Assembly: GCA_001799975.1 (NCBI GenBank)
Contig: MGUQ01000059.1
Location: 1-7,683, forward strand
Source: Elusimicrobia bacterium RIFCSPLOWO2_01_FULL_54_10
GTDB taxonomy: Bacteria > Elusimicrobiota > Elusimicrobia > 2-02-FULL-39-32
Length of the DNA stretch: 7,683 nucleotides
Direction: 5' to 3'
Of the stretch, positions 1 through 6,697 are shown in pieces. The notes below the pieces were generated by a model that saw only the letters and a list, made by a program, of their open reading frames with translations, ran no database searches and had not been told where the DNA came from. A program made the position numbers and the translations under genes. Position 1 is the first letter of the stretch, and each line of letters starts with the position of its first letter.

Positions 1-93
1 GTTGTCAGGTTTGCGGCCAATGGTGAGGGTGGAAGTGATCATGGGATGCTCTTTGATGACCGCCGCTTCGAACTTGAGGATAACCTTAGGCAT
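1..93 (-). CDS. FHA-domain protein, N-terminal fragment (runs off the left edge)
   Basis: The minus strand opens with ATG at 93-91 and stays open for all 31 codons to the window edge, so only the N-terminus is visible. It begins MPKVILKF and ends LTIGRKPDN. The hydrophobic first strand followed by 'L-T-I-G-R-x-x-D-N' is the start of a forkhead-associated (FHA) domain, whose GR motif helps build the phosphothreonine-binding loop. FHA domains read phosphothreonine on partner proteins. The ATG directly follows the phosphatase stop (TAAATG, no spacer) and has no clear Shine-Dalgarno sequence, so translation is probably coupled. Position after a Ser/Thr kinase and a PP2C phosphatase supports the call: it may be a substrate or effector of that kinase. 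Anything C-terminal to this half-domain is outside the window, so the effector function is unknown. Confidence 0.75.
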   Translation of the reverse strand, partial: MPKVILKFEAAVIKEHPMITSTLTIGRKPDN

Positions 94-855
94 TTATCTG
101 GTTAATTGTGCCACGACAACGGTCACGTTGTCAACGCCCCCCGCGGCATTGGCCATGTCCACGAGGTGGTCGGCGATCATTTTTGGAGTTTTCATGAGGG
201 GAATCGCTTTTGCAATCTCATCGTCCGCAACCATTTTGTTCAGTCCGTCCGTGCAGCCGATGAGGATGTCTCCCGGGCACAAGTCCGTATCCAGAATGTC
301 CACTTCTGCGTTTTCGTCAACGCCGAGCGCGCGGGTGAGCACATTTTTTAAATGGGATTTTTCAGCCTCCTCCCTTTTTAGAAGCCCTTGGCGCACCTGG
401 TCTTCCACCAGAGAATGGTCCCTCGTCACCTGGGAAAGCTTGCCGTCCCGCACCAGATAAACCCGGCTGTCGCCCACATGAGCGATGGATGCCTTGTCTT
501 TGTTTATCCAGACGCAATCGATGGTTGTTCCCATGCCGTTGAGCTGCGGCTTGGTTTTCGCGGATTCAAAAATAATCTGGTTGGCCAGCCGCACCGCGGA
601 GCCCAGCTGGTTGGCGCGTTCGGAAACTTTCGGGTCCACTTTGCCCAGGATGCCTTTCTGGCCATTGGTAAAAAATCGTTTCACGGCGTCGCGGGTGGTT
701 TCCACGGCCATTTTGCTGGCAATTTCTCCGTGGCTGTGGCCGCCCATGCCGTCGGCCACCACAAAAAATCCCATTTCAGGCTCCAGGAGAAAATTGTCTT
801 CGTTGTTGGTGCGCTTTTTACCCACGTCTGTGCGGCCGCTGATGTCCAGTTTCAT
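94..855 (-). CDS. PP2C-family (PPM/Stp1-like) protein Ser/Thr phosphatase
   Basis: This 253-residue protein is a complete single-domain, soluble PP2C phosphatase, the usual size for bacterial Stp/PrpC enzymes. It hydrolyses phosphoserine/phosphothreonine using two metal ions. Visible PPM motifs in order: RTNNEDN (15-21), VADGMGGH (33-40, metal-binding Asp35), GMGTT (107-111), HVGDSRVYL (126-134), the CTDG block (201-204, Asp203) and DNVTVVV (242-248, Asp242). The metal-binding aspartates are all present, so it should be active. There is no signal peptide or membrane segment. The frame stays open upstream to 1098, but that part lies inside the kinase gene in another frame and has no PP2C motif. 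ATG 855 is chosen because homology begins there and GGAG sits 6 nt ahead. It starts 1 nt after the kinase stop and ends flush with the FHA gene. It probably reverses phosphorylation by the neighbouring kinase. Confidence 0.95.
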   Translation of the reverse strand: MKLDISGRTDVGKKRTNNEDNFLLEPEMGFFVVADGMGGHSHGEIASKMAVETTRDAVKRFFTNGQKGILGKVDPKVSERANQLGSAVRLANQIIFESAKTKPQLNGMGTTIDCVWINKDKASIAHVGDSRVYLVRDGKLSQVTRDHSLVEDQVRQGLLKREEAEKSHLKNVLTRALGVDENAEVDILDTDLCPGDILIGCTDGLNKMVADDEIAKAIPLMKTPKMIADHLVDMANAAGGVDNVTVVVAQLTR

Positions 856-856
856 A

Positions 857-3415
857 TCACGCTCCGCCCTCAATAATTTTTTTGAGGCAGTTGCGCAAAT
901 CAATGGCCATCTCTGCCCCGCGTTGATAGCGTTGGTCCGGGTCCTTTGTGAGAGCGCGGTTGATGGTCTGCACCACATCCTCCGGAATGTCTGCGCGGAT
1001 GGTTTTGGGATTGGGGTGGGGATCGTTGGCGATTTGGAACAGGAGCGTGCCGATGGCGTCGCCGCCCTTGAAGGGTTTCTCTCCGGTGAGAAGTTCATAA
1101 AGCGTGACGCCTAAAGAAAAAAGATCGCTCCGCCCGTCTATCTTTTTGCCGGCAATTTGTTCCGGGCTCATATAAGAGGGCGTGCCCAGCACGGTGCCCG
1201 TCGCTGTTTTGGACGAGCCTTGAATGCGCGCGATGCCGAAATCAGCCACGCGGACGGTGCCGTCTTTTAAGAGCATGATGTTGGCGGGCTTGATGTCTCT
1301 GTGGAACACGCCCTGCTGGTGGGCGAAATCCATGGCGTCGGCCACTTTGGAAATGTAATCAAGAACTTTGGAGACGGGAAGAAGCTTGTCTTTCCCGCAA
1401 TAGGCCTTCAAGTCCTCGCCTTCCATAAGCTCCATGGCGATGTAAGCCATGTCCTGGTCTTCTCCCGCGTCAAAAATCCTGACAATGTTGGGGTGCGACA
1501 AATTGCCCGCGGACTCCGCTTCGCGGAAAAATCTTTCTTTGGCCTCTTTAAGCGCCGCCGCGTCCATGTCATCGTCGAACATGAGAGTCTTGATGGCCAC
1601 GGTGCGATTGATTTTGGGGTCCTTGCCCAAATACACCACGCCCATGGCGCCGCGACCCAGCTCTTTCATGATCTCGTAGCGGCCCAGGGTGGGCTTCATG
1701 GAGGATGCGTCCAAAACCACGGTGCCTTCCTTGGCCTTGCCTCCGCCAAGGGAAGATCCGAACACGGCGCCGTCCGCCGCTTTCTTGAGCATGTCGATCT
1801 TGGTGGCGATGTCTTTGAATTTGGGGTCTGCTTTCCCGATGGTTTCGTAGACGGAAACGGCCTTGTTGAACTGCCTCTTTCTTTCGAAATCGAGGCCCAG
1901 GTTGTAGAGAACATCCTTCATGTTGTCATCGATGGGGCACTTGCGGAATTTCTCAAATGCCAAATCCAATTGACCCTGGCCCTGAAAGGAAAGGCCCAGC
2001 ATCTTGTTGGTTTCAATCTCGCTGGCTTCCACGAGCTCCTTCTTTTTTTCCGTGGTGAAAAATTTCTTGGAAATCATCACAATATAGCCCACCACGAGAA
2101 GGAAAAACGGATAGACCAGCTTGATCCAATAGCCCTGCTTCACAAAAAAGTATCCCGCCGGCGCCACAATGGCCGCGCCCACAAGCAGCGAGACGGCAAA
2201 TCCGGTTCCGGCCTTCAAGCGTGGAAGCAGGAGCGTCACAAAGAGGCCCACGAGCAGGATGCTCCCCAGCTCGACTTTAAAACTCCAGGGGGGGACCACG
2301 ATGAAATTTTTGCGGAGAATGTTTTGCGCGACATTTGCGATGTGCTCCACGCCCGGGAAATTGTGCGCCACGGGCGTCACATAGAGAGAGCCCAAACCGG
2401 AGGCCGTAAATCCCACCAGAACAATTTTTCCCTTGAATGCAGAGGCCTGAACTTTGTCGTTGATGACATCGTAAAAAGAATTGTAAGCGAAGGTGCCGGG
2501 CTCACCCACGTAGGACACGGCCATTCGGTTTTCTTCGTCGAGAGGGATTTGAATGCCGCCCATGCGGATTTCTTTGCCTAGCGATACTCGGACTTCGTCC
2601 AGAGGCAGGCCCTGATAGACCCGCGCGAGCTGAAGGGGGAATGAAGGATAATATTTGCCCAAGAATTTAACCAGAGGCAAGTCGCGCCGGATCACTCCGT
2701 CGGCATCCGGCAAAATGGAGACGTGCCCGGCGCCCAGGGAGCCTTCGGCGAAATCGTCCAGAGGCAGGCCCGCTTCGGCGGCCAGAGCCACATTGAATTG
2801 CGCTTCGGCCTGAGCGTTCTCAACGCCGCTCATGCTGCTCATGGCCAGGGCATACGGCAGTTCATCCACGGCTTCTTCCTGGGCAGGAGGAGAGTCGCTC
2901 AGCCCAAAGGACATGGCCAGCACGATGTTGCCCGAATCCGCAATGGCGTTCAACAGCTTGGAGTCGTTGTCCAGACGCTGCACCGCGCTGGAAATGGCGA
3001 GAAGAAATTCTTCTTCGGCGGGGGTCTTTTTCTTCTTGGAGAGCAGGATGGCGCCGTAATCACCCTCGAGCTGCTGCAGTTCTTCGAGGATTTGGGGGTT
3101 TTCCGGCTCGCTGAAAAGGACGTTCATCCCGATGGCTTTGGGCTGGTATTCCGAGAGTTTTTTGAGAAGCTCGGCCATGCGGGAGCGGGGCCAGGGCCAG
3201 CGGCCGATCTTGTTGATGGAATCGTCATCAATGGCCACAATGGCGATTTCGTCGCCGCGCTGGGTAATGTCGGGCTTCAGGCGGAAACGGGCGCGCGCGT
3301 CATAAATCATGTGTTCCAGGTTATCAAAGAAAGGGACTTGAAAATGGAAGAAGGCCAAGACAATGAGTGTGAGAAGAGCGCCCCAGGAGTAATCCGAAAG
3401 GAGAAATTTCTTCAT
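857..3415 (-). CDS. CHASE2-domain transmembrane Ser/Thr protein kinase with TPR-like linker
   Basis: This 852-residue membrane receptor kinase reads in this order: transmembrane helix near residues 11-29; an extracytoplasmic CHASE2 sensor domain about 30-375 (early DxxxRxR at 39-45, VAIDDDSINKIGRWPWPR at 60-77, GHVSILPDADGVIRR at 230-244); three closely spaced helices near 380-398, 403-424 and 430-448; a charged TPR-like segment about 470-543; a short Gly-rich linker; and a C-terminal kinase domain about 579-848. The kinase has GRGAMG (587-592), Lys609 in VAIK, a helix-C Glu near 632, HRDIKPAN (705-712, Asp707), DFG (725-727) and SPE (750-752), so it should be catalytically active. Thr737 and Thr739 align by eye with the activation-loop Thr-x-Thr of mycobacterial PknB. 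The ligand is unknown. CHASE2 residues about 105-215 look longer than usual, with charged and Ala-rich stretches. It heads the operon with the PP2C and FHA genes. The ATG start is preceded by AGAAGG only 3 nt away. Confidence 0.95.
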   Translation of the reverse strand: MKKFLLSDYSWGALLTLIVLAFFHFQVPFFDNLEHMIYDARARFRLKPDITQRGDEIAIVAIDDDSINKIGRWPWPRSRMAELLKKLSEYQPKAIGMNVLFSEPENPQILEELQQLEGDYGAILLSKKKKTPAEEEFLLAISSAVQRLDNDSKLLNAIADSGNIVLAMSFGLSDSPPAQEEAVDELPYALAMSSMSGVENAQAEAQFNVALAAEAGLPLDDFAEGSLGAGHVSILPDADGVIRRDLPLVKFLGKYYPSFPLQLARVYQGLPLDEVRVSLGKEIRMGGIQIPLDEENRMAVSYVGEPGTFAYNSFYDVINDKVQASAFKGKIVLVGFTASGLGSLYVTPVAHNFPGVEHIANVAQNILRKNFIVVPPWSFKVELGSILLVGLFVTLLLPRLKAGTGFAVSLLVGAAIVAPAGYFFVKQGYWIKLVYPFFLLVVGYIVMISKKFFTTEKKKELVEASEIETNKMLGLSFQGQGQLDLAFEKFRKCPIDDNMKDVLYNLGLDFERKRQFNKAVSVYETIGKADPKFKDIATKIDMLKKAADGAVFGSSLGGGKAKEGTVVLDASSMKPTLGRYEIMKELGRGAMGVVYLGKDPKINRTVAIKTLMFDDDMDAAALKEAKERFFREAESAGNLSHPNIVRIFDAGEDQDMAYIAMELMEGEDLKAYCGKDKLLPVSKVLDYISKVADAMDFAHQQGVFHRDIKPANIMLLKDGTVRVADFGIARIQGSSKTATGTVLGTPSYMSPEQIAGKKIDGRSDLFSLGVTLYELLTGEKPFKGGDAIGTLLFQIANDPHPNPKTIRADIPEDVVQTINRALTKDPDQRYQRGAEMAIDLRNCLKKIIEGGA
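862..868 (-). promoter_or_regulatory. Shine-Dalgarno sequence of the PP2C gene
   Basis: On the minus strand GGCGGAG lies inside the last kinase codons, with its GGAG ending 6 nt before ATG 855. This is textbook spacing, and it selects this start over the much longer upstream open frame. It also shows that ribosomes here do use Shine-Dalgarno pairing for an operon-internal gene. Confidence 0.7.
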
Positions 3416-3426
3416 AGGCCTTCTGG

Positions 3427-3455
3427 AATATAACAGAAAGGCTATGCCATTTCAA
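3427..3455 (-). promoter_or_regulatory. Sigma70-like promoter of the kinase-phosphatase-FHA operon
   Basis: The 70-bp gap between queE and the kinase is AT-rich and contains TTGAAA (3455-3450), a 17-bp spacer and TATATT (3432-3427) on the minus strand. Each hexamer matches the consensus at 5 of 6 positions. The predicted +1 is about 3420, only 5 nt before the kinase ATG at 3415. A transcript starting there would lose most of the AGAAGG Shine-Dalgarno sequence at 3424-3419. I see no terminator hairpin in the gap, so read-through from queE is possible and would supply a full ribosome-binding site. Confidence 0.55.
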
Positions 3456-3485
3456 GAAGGAAGATTATTTTGTCTTAGACGGTAA

Positions 3486-4124
3486 TCAGACGCCGGTTTT
3501 GACGGGGCCCCAGATCAATTTATGGATCTGGAGGTTCACCTGGAGGCGCGGGTTCTTTAAGGAAAGCGCCCATTCGGTGAGTTTTTGCGGCTCCGTGCCC
3601 CAGACGGGCTGGACGGAAATGGGGAAGCCCAATTTTTCGGTGCGCTCAATCAGAGCGGTCATTTCTGCTTTTTCATCTTCAGTGCCAGTGGTGACGAACT
3701 TCAAAAGGTCTGTTTCGGGGCGGAGGCGGGCCAAATATTCTTCCTTCATCCGGTGGTTCATGCCGCTGTGCTTGAGCTTCCAGTCCATGATGACGGAGCT
3801 ATTGGGGAATTGAACGGGAACAATGTCCAGGGCGCCGCCGGTTTCGATGTCAAAATGCATGTCGGCAAAATGGCGAATGAGGCGGACGCAGTCTTCTGTG
3901 TGCAGGAGAGGCTCGCCGCCCGTCAAGCACACAAAGCGGGCTTTGGACGCCAGAATGGCATTGGAGACTGCCGCAAAGGAGATTTCATCACCCTTGCCGA
4001 AGGTGTAGGTGGAGTCGCACCAGGTGCAGGACAGATTGCAACGGGCAAACCTCACAAAATAGGTGAGCTTGCCGGGATGAAGACCTTCGCCCTGAATGGA
4101 GAGATAATGCTCGATGAGTTGCAC
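3486..4124 (-). CDS. queE: 7-carboxy-7-deazaguanine synthase QueE (radical SAM)
   Basis: QueE rearranges 6-carboxytetrahydropterin into 7-carboxy-7-deazaguanine, the precursor of preQ0 and queuosine, using a [4Fe-4S] cluster, S-adenosylmethionine and Mg2+. Numbered from the GTG at 4124 (212 residues, normal for the family): N-terminal SIQGEG (9-14); the cluster motif CNLSCTWC with Cys29, Cys33 and Cys36 (CX3CX2C); TGGEP (68-72); IETGG (93-97); DWKLKHSG (114-121), where the more usual proline after 'D-x-K-x' is lysine; QPVWG (172-176); and HKLIWG near the C-terminus. No in-frame ATG exists between the stop at 4136-4134 and the conserved N-terminus. The start is therefore GTG 4124 or TTG 4127. 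I prefer GTG because it is commoner and coincides with the predicted transcription start. No Shine-Dalgarno sequence is visible. It is divergent from the SDR gene and 70 bp upstream of the kinase on the same strand. Confidence 0.93.
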   Translation of the reverse strand: MQLIEHYLSIQGEGLHPGKLTYFVRFARCNLSCTWCDSTYTFGKGDEISFAAVSNAILASKARFVCLTGGEPLLHTEDCVRLIRHFADMHFDIETGGALDIVPVQFPNSSVIMDWKLKHSGMNHRMKEEYLARLRPETDLLKFVTTGTEDEKAEMTALIERTEKLGFPISVQPVWGTEPQKLTEWALSLKNPRLQVNLQIHKLIWGPVKTGV

Positions 4125-4130
4125 CAATGT

Positions 4131-4159
4131 ATTTTACTATTTTAGGTATAATGCCTCAA
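4131..4159 (-). promoter_or_regulatory. Predicted queE promoter (leaderless)
   Basis: On the minus strand TTGAGG (4159-4154), a 17-bp spacer and TAAAAT (4136-4131) form a good sigma70-like promoter. Seven nt past the -10 is 4124, the G of the queE GTG codon, so the transcript would be leaderless. It overlaps the divergent TATAAT of the SDR gene, and its -35 reaches the A of the SDR start codon, so the two promoters probably compete for RNA polymerase. There is no room for a preQ1 riboswitch. Confidence 0.5.
4147..4152 (+). promoter_or_regulatory. -10 element of the SDR-queG operon (leaderless)
   Basis: A perfect TATAAT lies on the plus strand, with the predicted +1 at 4159, exactly the A of the SDR ATG. 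No Shine-Dalgarno sequence precedes that ATG. The region 16-18 bp upstream has no recognisable TTGACA-like -35 (CCAATG at the 17-bp position) and there is no TG extension. The promoter may therefore be weak or need an activator. It sits inside the -35/-10 spacer of the opposing queE promoter. Confidence 0.45.
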
Positions 4160-5643
4160 TGCACTCTTTGACCGAGCGGTCTAAATACTCGAAAGAGCAG
4201 ATTGAGGCATGTATTGCTCTTCTGGAAGATTTAATCGATGGGGATGGGCTCGCGCACCTCACCAAAGAGCAGAAAGTCGCCATCATGATTGCCGCCGGTC
4301 GGTTGTCGCGGCCGGACAAGATTGAGATTGAAAAGAGGCGGCGCATCGTCCTGCGGCACAAATCGAAGAAAATCGAGGAATACGAACGGCTTGTCCGGGC
4401 GTCCACGGGCATCCGGAGCGCGCGCAAAGCACCGGTGTTTACGGCCCCCAAAAAAATCACTCTCGGCAACAGTTCCCATGCGATTCAAACCCTGCGTCTC
4501 ATCAAGCCCCGCGCCTGCTATGTCTGCAAGAAAGAATTTTCGCAGGTGCACTTTTTCTATGACTCCATGTGTCCCTCCTGCGCTGATTTCAACTACTCAA
4601 AACGCTTCCAAAAAGCAGATTTGAGCGGCCAAGTGGCGCTCATCACAGGTTCCCGCCTTAAAATCGGCTATCAAGCCGCTCTCATGATGCTGCGCGCGGG
4701 CGCCCAGGTGATTGCCACCACGCGGTTTCCCGTGGACAGCGCTCTCCGCTATGCTCGAGAGGAAGATTTTCATCAGTGGAAAGACAGGCTGGACATTTAC
4801 GGGCTGGACCTGCGCCACACGCCCAGTGTCGAGTTCTTCTGCGATTTTGTCGGTAAAAAATATGACCGGCTGGACCTGCTAGTCAACAACGCCGCGCAAA
4901 CCGTGCGCCGTCCGCCGGGTTTTTATGCGCACTTGATGCCAAATGAGACCCTTCCTTTCAAGGATTTGCCCTCAGCCGTGCGGCCCCTGCTCAGCTCATT
5001 TGAAAAGTGCAAAGTTTTGGCCGGAATCGGCATGGCCGGCTCAGCCAGACTCTCGCAAATCCCGTACCGGCATGACCGCGAGATGACCCTGGAGATCGGG
5101 ACTACATTTCCTGAAGGCAAGCTGGACGCGGACTTGCAGCAAGTTGACTTGCGCTCGGTCAACAGCTGGCGCCTGCGCCTTGGAGAAATCCCCACGGCGG
5201 AGATGATCGAGCTGCAATTGGTGAACTCCATCGCCCCTTTTGTGTTGTGCAATAAATTGTCTCCCATGATGAAGCGCGACAACACAGGCCAAAAACACAT
5301 CGTGAACGTCTCCGCGATGGAAGGCAAGTTCACCCGCTACATCAAAACAGACCGCCACCCCCACACCAACATGGCCAAAGCGGCCTTGAACATGCTCGTG
5401 CACACTTCCGCCATAGACCTGGCCAAGGATGGGATATTTATGAATGCTGTGGACACGGGCTGGGTGACGGATGAAGATCCTGCCGCTCTTTCGGCCCGCA
5501 AGCAGGAGAATCATGATTTTCAGCCGCCCCTGGACATCGTGGACGGCGCCGCCCGCGTGTGCGACCCGTTCTTCAGCGGAATCCTCACAGGCAACCACAT
5601 CTACGGCAAGTTCCTCAAGGATTATTATCCCATCGACTGGTAG
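4159..5643 (+). CDS. Zinc-ribbon SDR-family protein lacking the catalytic Tyr; function unknown
   Basis: This 494-residue protein has three parts. Residues 1 to about 110 are helical and charged, with a basic stretch [14 protein letters not shown] (58-71). A four-cysteine zinc-ribbon-like module follows: CYVC (120-123) and CPSC (138-141). From about 155 it is a Rossmann-fold short-chain dehydrogenase/reductase. The nucleotide-binding motif is TGSRLKIG (163-170), with NNAAQT at 243-248, an Asn356 counterpart in VNSIAPF, and Ser385 in VNVSAMEG. Where classical SDRs have Tyr-x-x-x-Lys, this has Thr403-Asn-Met-Ala-Lys407, so the catalytic Tyr is missing although Lys and Ser remain. From memory, similar zinc-ribbon SDR homologues with an '[13 protein letters not shown]' segment occur in other bacteria, so the change is probably a family trait and not decay. 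I know no assigned reaction. ATG 4159 is preferred over ATG 4114, which would overlap queE and its promoter and adds only 15 unconserved-looking residues. It is followed 4 nt later by queG and sits divergently to queE, suggesting a role near queuosine or tRNA metabolism. Confidence 0.85.
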   Translation: MHSLTERSKYSKEQIEACIALLEDLIDGDGLAHLTKEQKVAIMIAAGRLSRPDKIEIEKRRRIVLRHKSKKIEEYERLVRASTGIRSARKAPVFTAPKKITLGNSSHAIQTLRLIKPRACYVCKKEFSQVHFFYDSMCPSCADFNYSKRFQKADLSGQVALITGSRLKIGYQAALMMLRAGAQVIATTRFPVDSALRYAREEDFHQWKDRLDIYGLDLRHTPSVEFFCDFVGKKYDRLDLLVNNAAQTVRRPPGFYAHLMPNETLPFKDLPSAVRPLLSSFEKCKVLAGIGMAGSARLSQIPYRHDREMTLEIGTTFPEGKLDADLQQVDLRSVNSWRLRLGEIPTAEMIELQLVNSIAPFVLCNKLSPMMKRDNTGQKHIVNVSAMEGKFTRYIKTDRHPHTNMAKAALNMLVHTSAIDLAKDGIFMNAVDTGWVTDEDPAALSARKQENHDFQPPLDIVDGAARVCDPFFSGILTGNHIYGKFLKDYYPIDW

Positions 5644-5647
5644 TTTT

Positions 5648-6697
5648 ATGTCCATCACAGAAAACGTCAAGCGGCTTTCCTATGAAATGGGATTTGACCT
5701 GGTCTCTGTGAGCCGGGCCGAGCCTCTCGAGCGCGACCGTTTGAAATACCAAGAGTGGAAAGAGAAGGGCTATGCGGCGGGCTTGCAGTACATGATCCGG
5801 GAGGAGCCGCGGCGCTGGGTGCCTCAGGACCTTTTGCCCGAAGCGCGCAGTGTCATCACATTTGGCGTTAATTTCTTCTCAGGAATCAAGAATGTGGAAA
5901 CCAGGCGCGGCTATGGGCGTGTGGCGCGCTATGCCTGGGGCAAAGATTATCACGAAGTGGTGCGGGACCGCCTGGAAGAATGGGTGGAGCGGCTCGTTCC
6001 GGTCATTGGCCGGCGGGCAAAAACAAAAATTCTGGCGGATTCCAGCCCGCTCCTGGAAAAAGCTTTTGCTTACCAGGGCGGAATGGGCTTTGTAGGCAAA
6101 AACACTCTTCTTATCAGCCGCAAGATGGGCTCATTCCTATTTCTCTCGGAAGTTCTCACTGACTTGGAGCTTGAGCCGGATGTGTCCAAAGAAGACGAAT
6201 CCAAAGACGCTTGCGGAGCCTGCAAGGAGTGCCTGGTCAAATGCCCCACCAACGCGCTTGTGGCGCCCCGCCAGCTGGACGCGCGCAAATGCATATCGTA
6301 TTGGACCATCGAAAATAAAGGGGAAATTCCTCTGGATATGAGGCCGGGCATCGGCGACTGGATTTTCGGCTGTGACATCTGCCAGGAAGTCTGTCCTTAT
6401 AATGGGCTTGCCAAAGAGACCCTTTGGAAGGAACTTCACCAAGACCAGGGCGCGGGCCCCCACCTTTCCTTATTAGAAATCCTCTCCATGAAAACGGACG
6501 AGGAATTCAAAAAGCGTTTCGCGGGCTCGCCCATTATGCGGGCCAAGCGTTTTGGGCTCATGCGCAACGCCTGCATTGTGGCGGGAAATCAGAAGTTTAA
6601 AGAGGCAGGACCGGTTTTGGAGGAGTTGGTAAAAAATGGGGATCCGCTTCTCAAAGACCATGCGGAGTGGGCGCTTGCGGCAATCAGTTCTTCTTAA
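5648..6697 (+). CDS. queG: Epoxyqueuosine reductase QueG
   Basis: QueG reduces epoxyqueuosine in tRNA to queuosine, the last step of the pathway, using cobalamin and two [4Fe-4S] clusters. The 349-residue protein is within the normal length for the family. Visible features: an N-terminal cobalamin/substrate-binding domain with RYAWGKDYH (94-102); ILADSSPLLEKAFA (128-141), where Asp131 matches the conserved catalytic acid; GFVGKNTLLI (147-156); and a ferredoxin-like module with Cys189, 192, 195 and 199 (CxxCxxCxxxCP), Cys215, and Cys242, 245 and 249 (CxxCxxxCP). These eight cysteines suffice for two clusters. Residues about 293-349 form a HEAT-like helical tail. The frame is open upstream to 5471, but that part shadows the SDR gene. 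ATG 5648 begins the recognisable N-terminus and lies 4 nt after the SDR stop, with no clear Shine-Dalgarno sequence, so translation is probably coupled. The 3' end overlaps the convergent reductase gene by 14 bp. Confidence 0.96.
   Translation: MSITENVKRLSYEMGFDLVSVSRAEPLERDRLKYQEWKEKGYAAGLQYMIREEPRRWVPQDLLPEARSVITFGVNFFSGIKNVETRRGYGRVARYAWGKDYHEVVRDRLEEWVERLVPVIGRRAKTKILADSSPLLEKAFAYQGGMGFVGKNTLLISRKMGSFLFLSEVLTDLELEPDVSKEDESKDACGACKECLVKCPTNALVAPRQLDARKCISYWTIENKGEIPLDMRPGIGDWIFGCDICQEVCPYNGLAKETLWKELHQDQGAGPHLSLLEILSMKTDEEFKKRFAGSPIMRAKRFGLMRNACIVAGNQKFKEAGPVLEELVKNGDPLLKDHAEWALAAISSS
6684..6697. other. Tail-to-tail overlap of queG and the ferredoxin reductase gene
   Basis: The queG TAA ends at 6697 and the opposing gene's TGA ends at 6684, so the last 14 bp encode both C-termini (ISSS read rightward, KKN read leftward). 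No hairpin plus T-run is visible on either strand near the junction, so each transcript probably runs into the other gene. Confidence 0.9.

Noticed and set aside
856..1098. N-terminal 81-residue extension of the PP2C frame (start at 1098)
   Set aside because: It overlaps the kinase C-terminal coding sequence, has no PP2C motif, and a well-placed Shine-Dalgarno sequence selects ATG 855.
1301..2581. Long plus-strand open frame (426 codons) opposite the kinase gene
   Set aside because: Its His/Gly-rich translation is typical of an antisense shadow of a GC-biased gene, with no domain, while the opposite strand encodes clear CHASE2 and kinase motifs.
3508..3533. Inverted repeat CCAGATC/GATCTGG (7-bp perfect stem, 8-nt loop) near the queE 3' end
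   Set aside because: It lies within the conserved QueE segment encoding QIHKLIWG and has no T-run after it on either strand, so it is not an intrinsic terminator and is probably a by-product of codons.
3585..4145. Plus-strand open frame opposite queE
   Set aside because: No recognisable motifs; the minus strand encodes an intact QueE.
4128..4158. preQ1 riboswitch ahead of queE or the SDR-queG operon
   Set aside because: Only about 31-34 bp separate the two start codons and predicted promoters leave no leader, so no aptamer can fit.
5471..5647. 59-residue upstream extension of the QueG frame
   Set aside because: It is a Ser/Pro/Arg-rich shadow of the SDR C-terminus; the recognisable QueG N-terminus starts at 5648.
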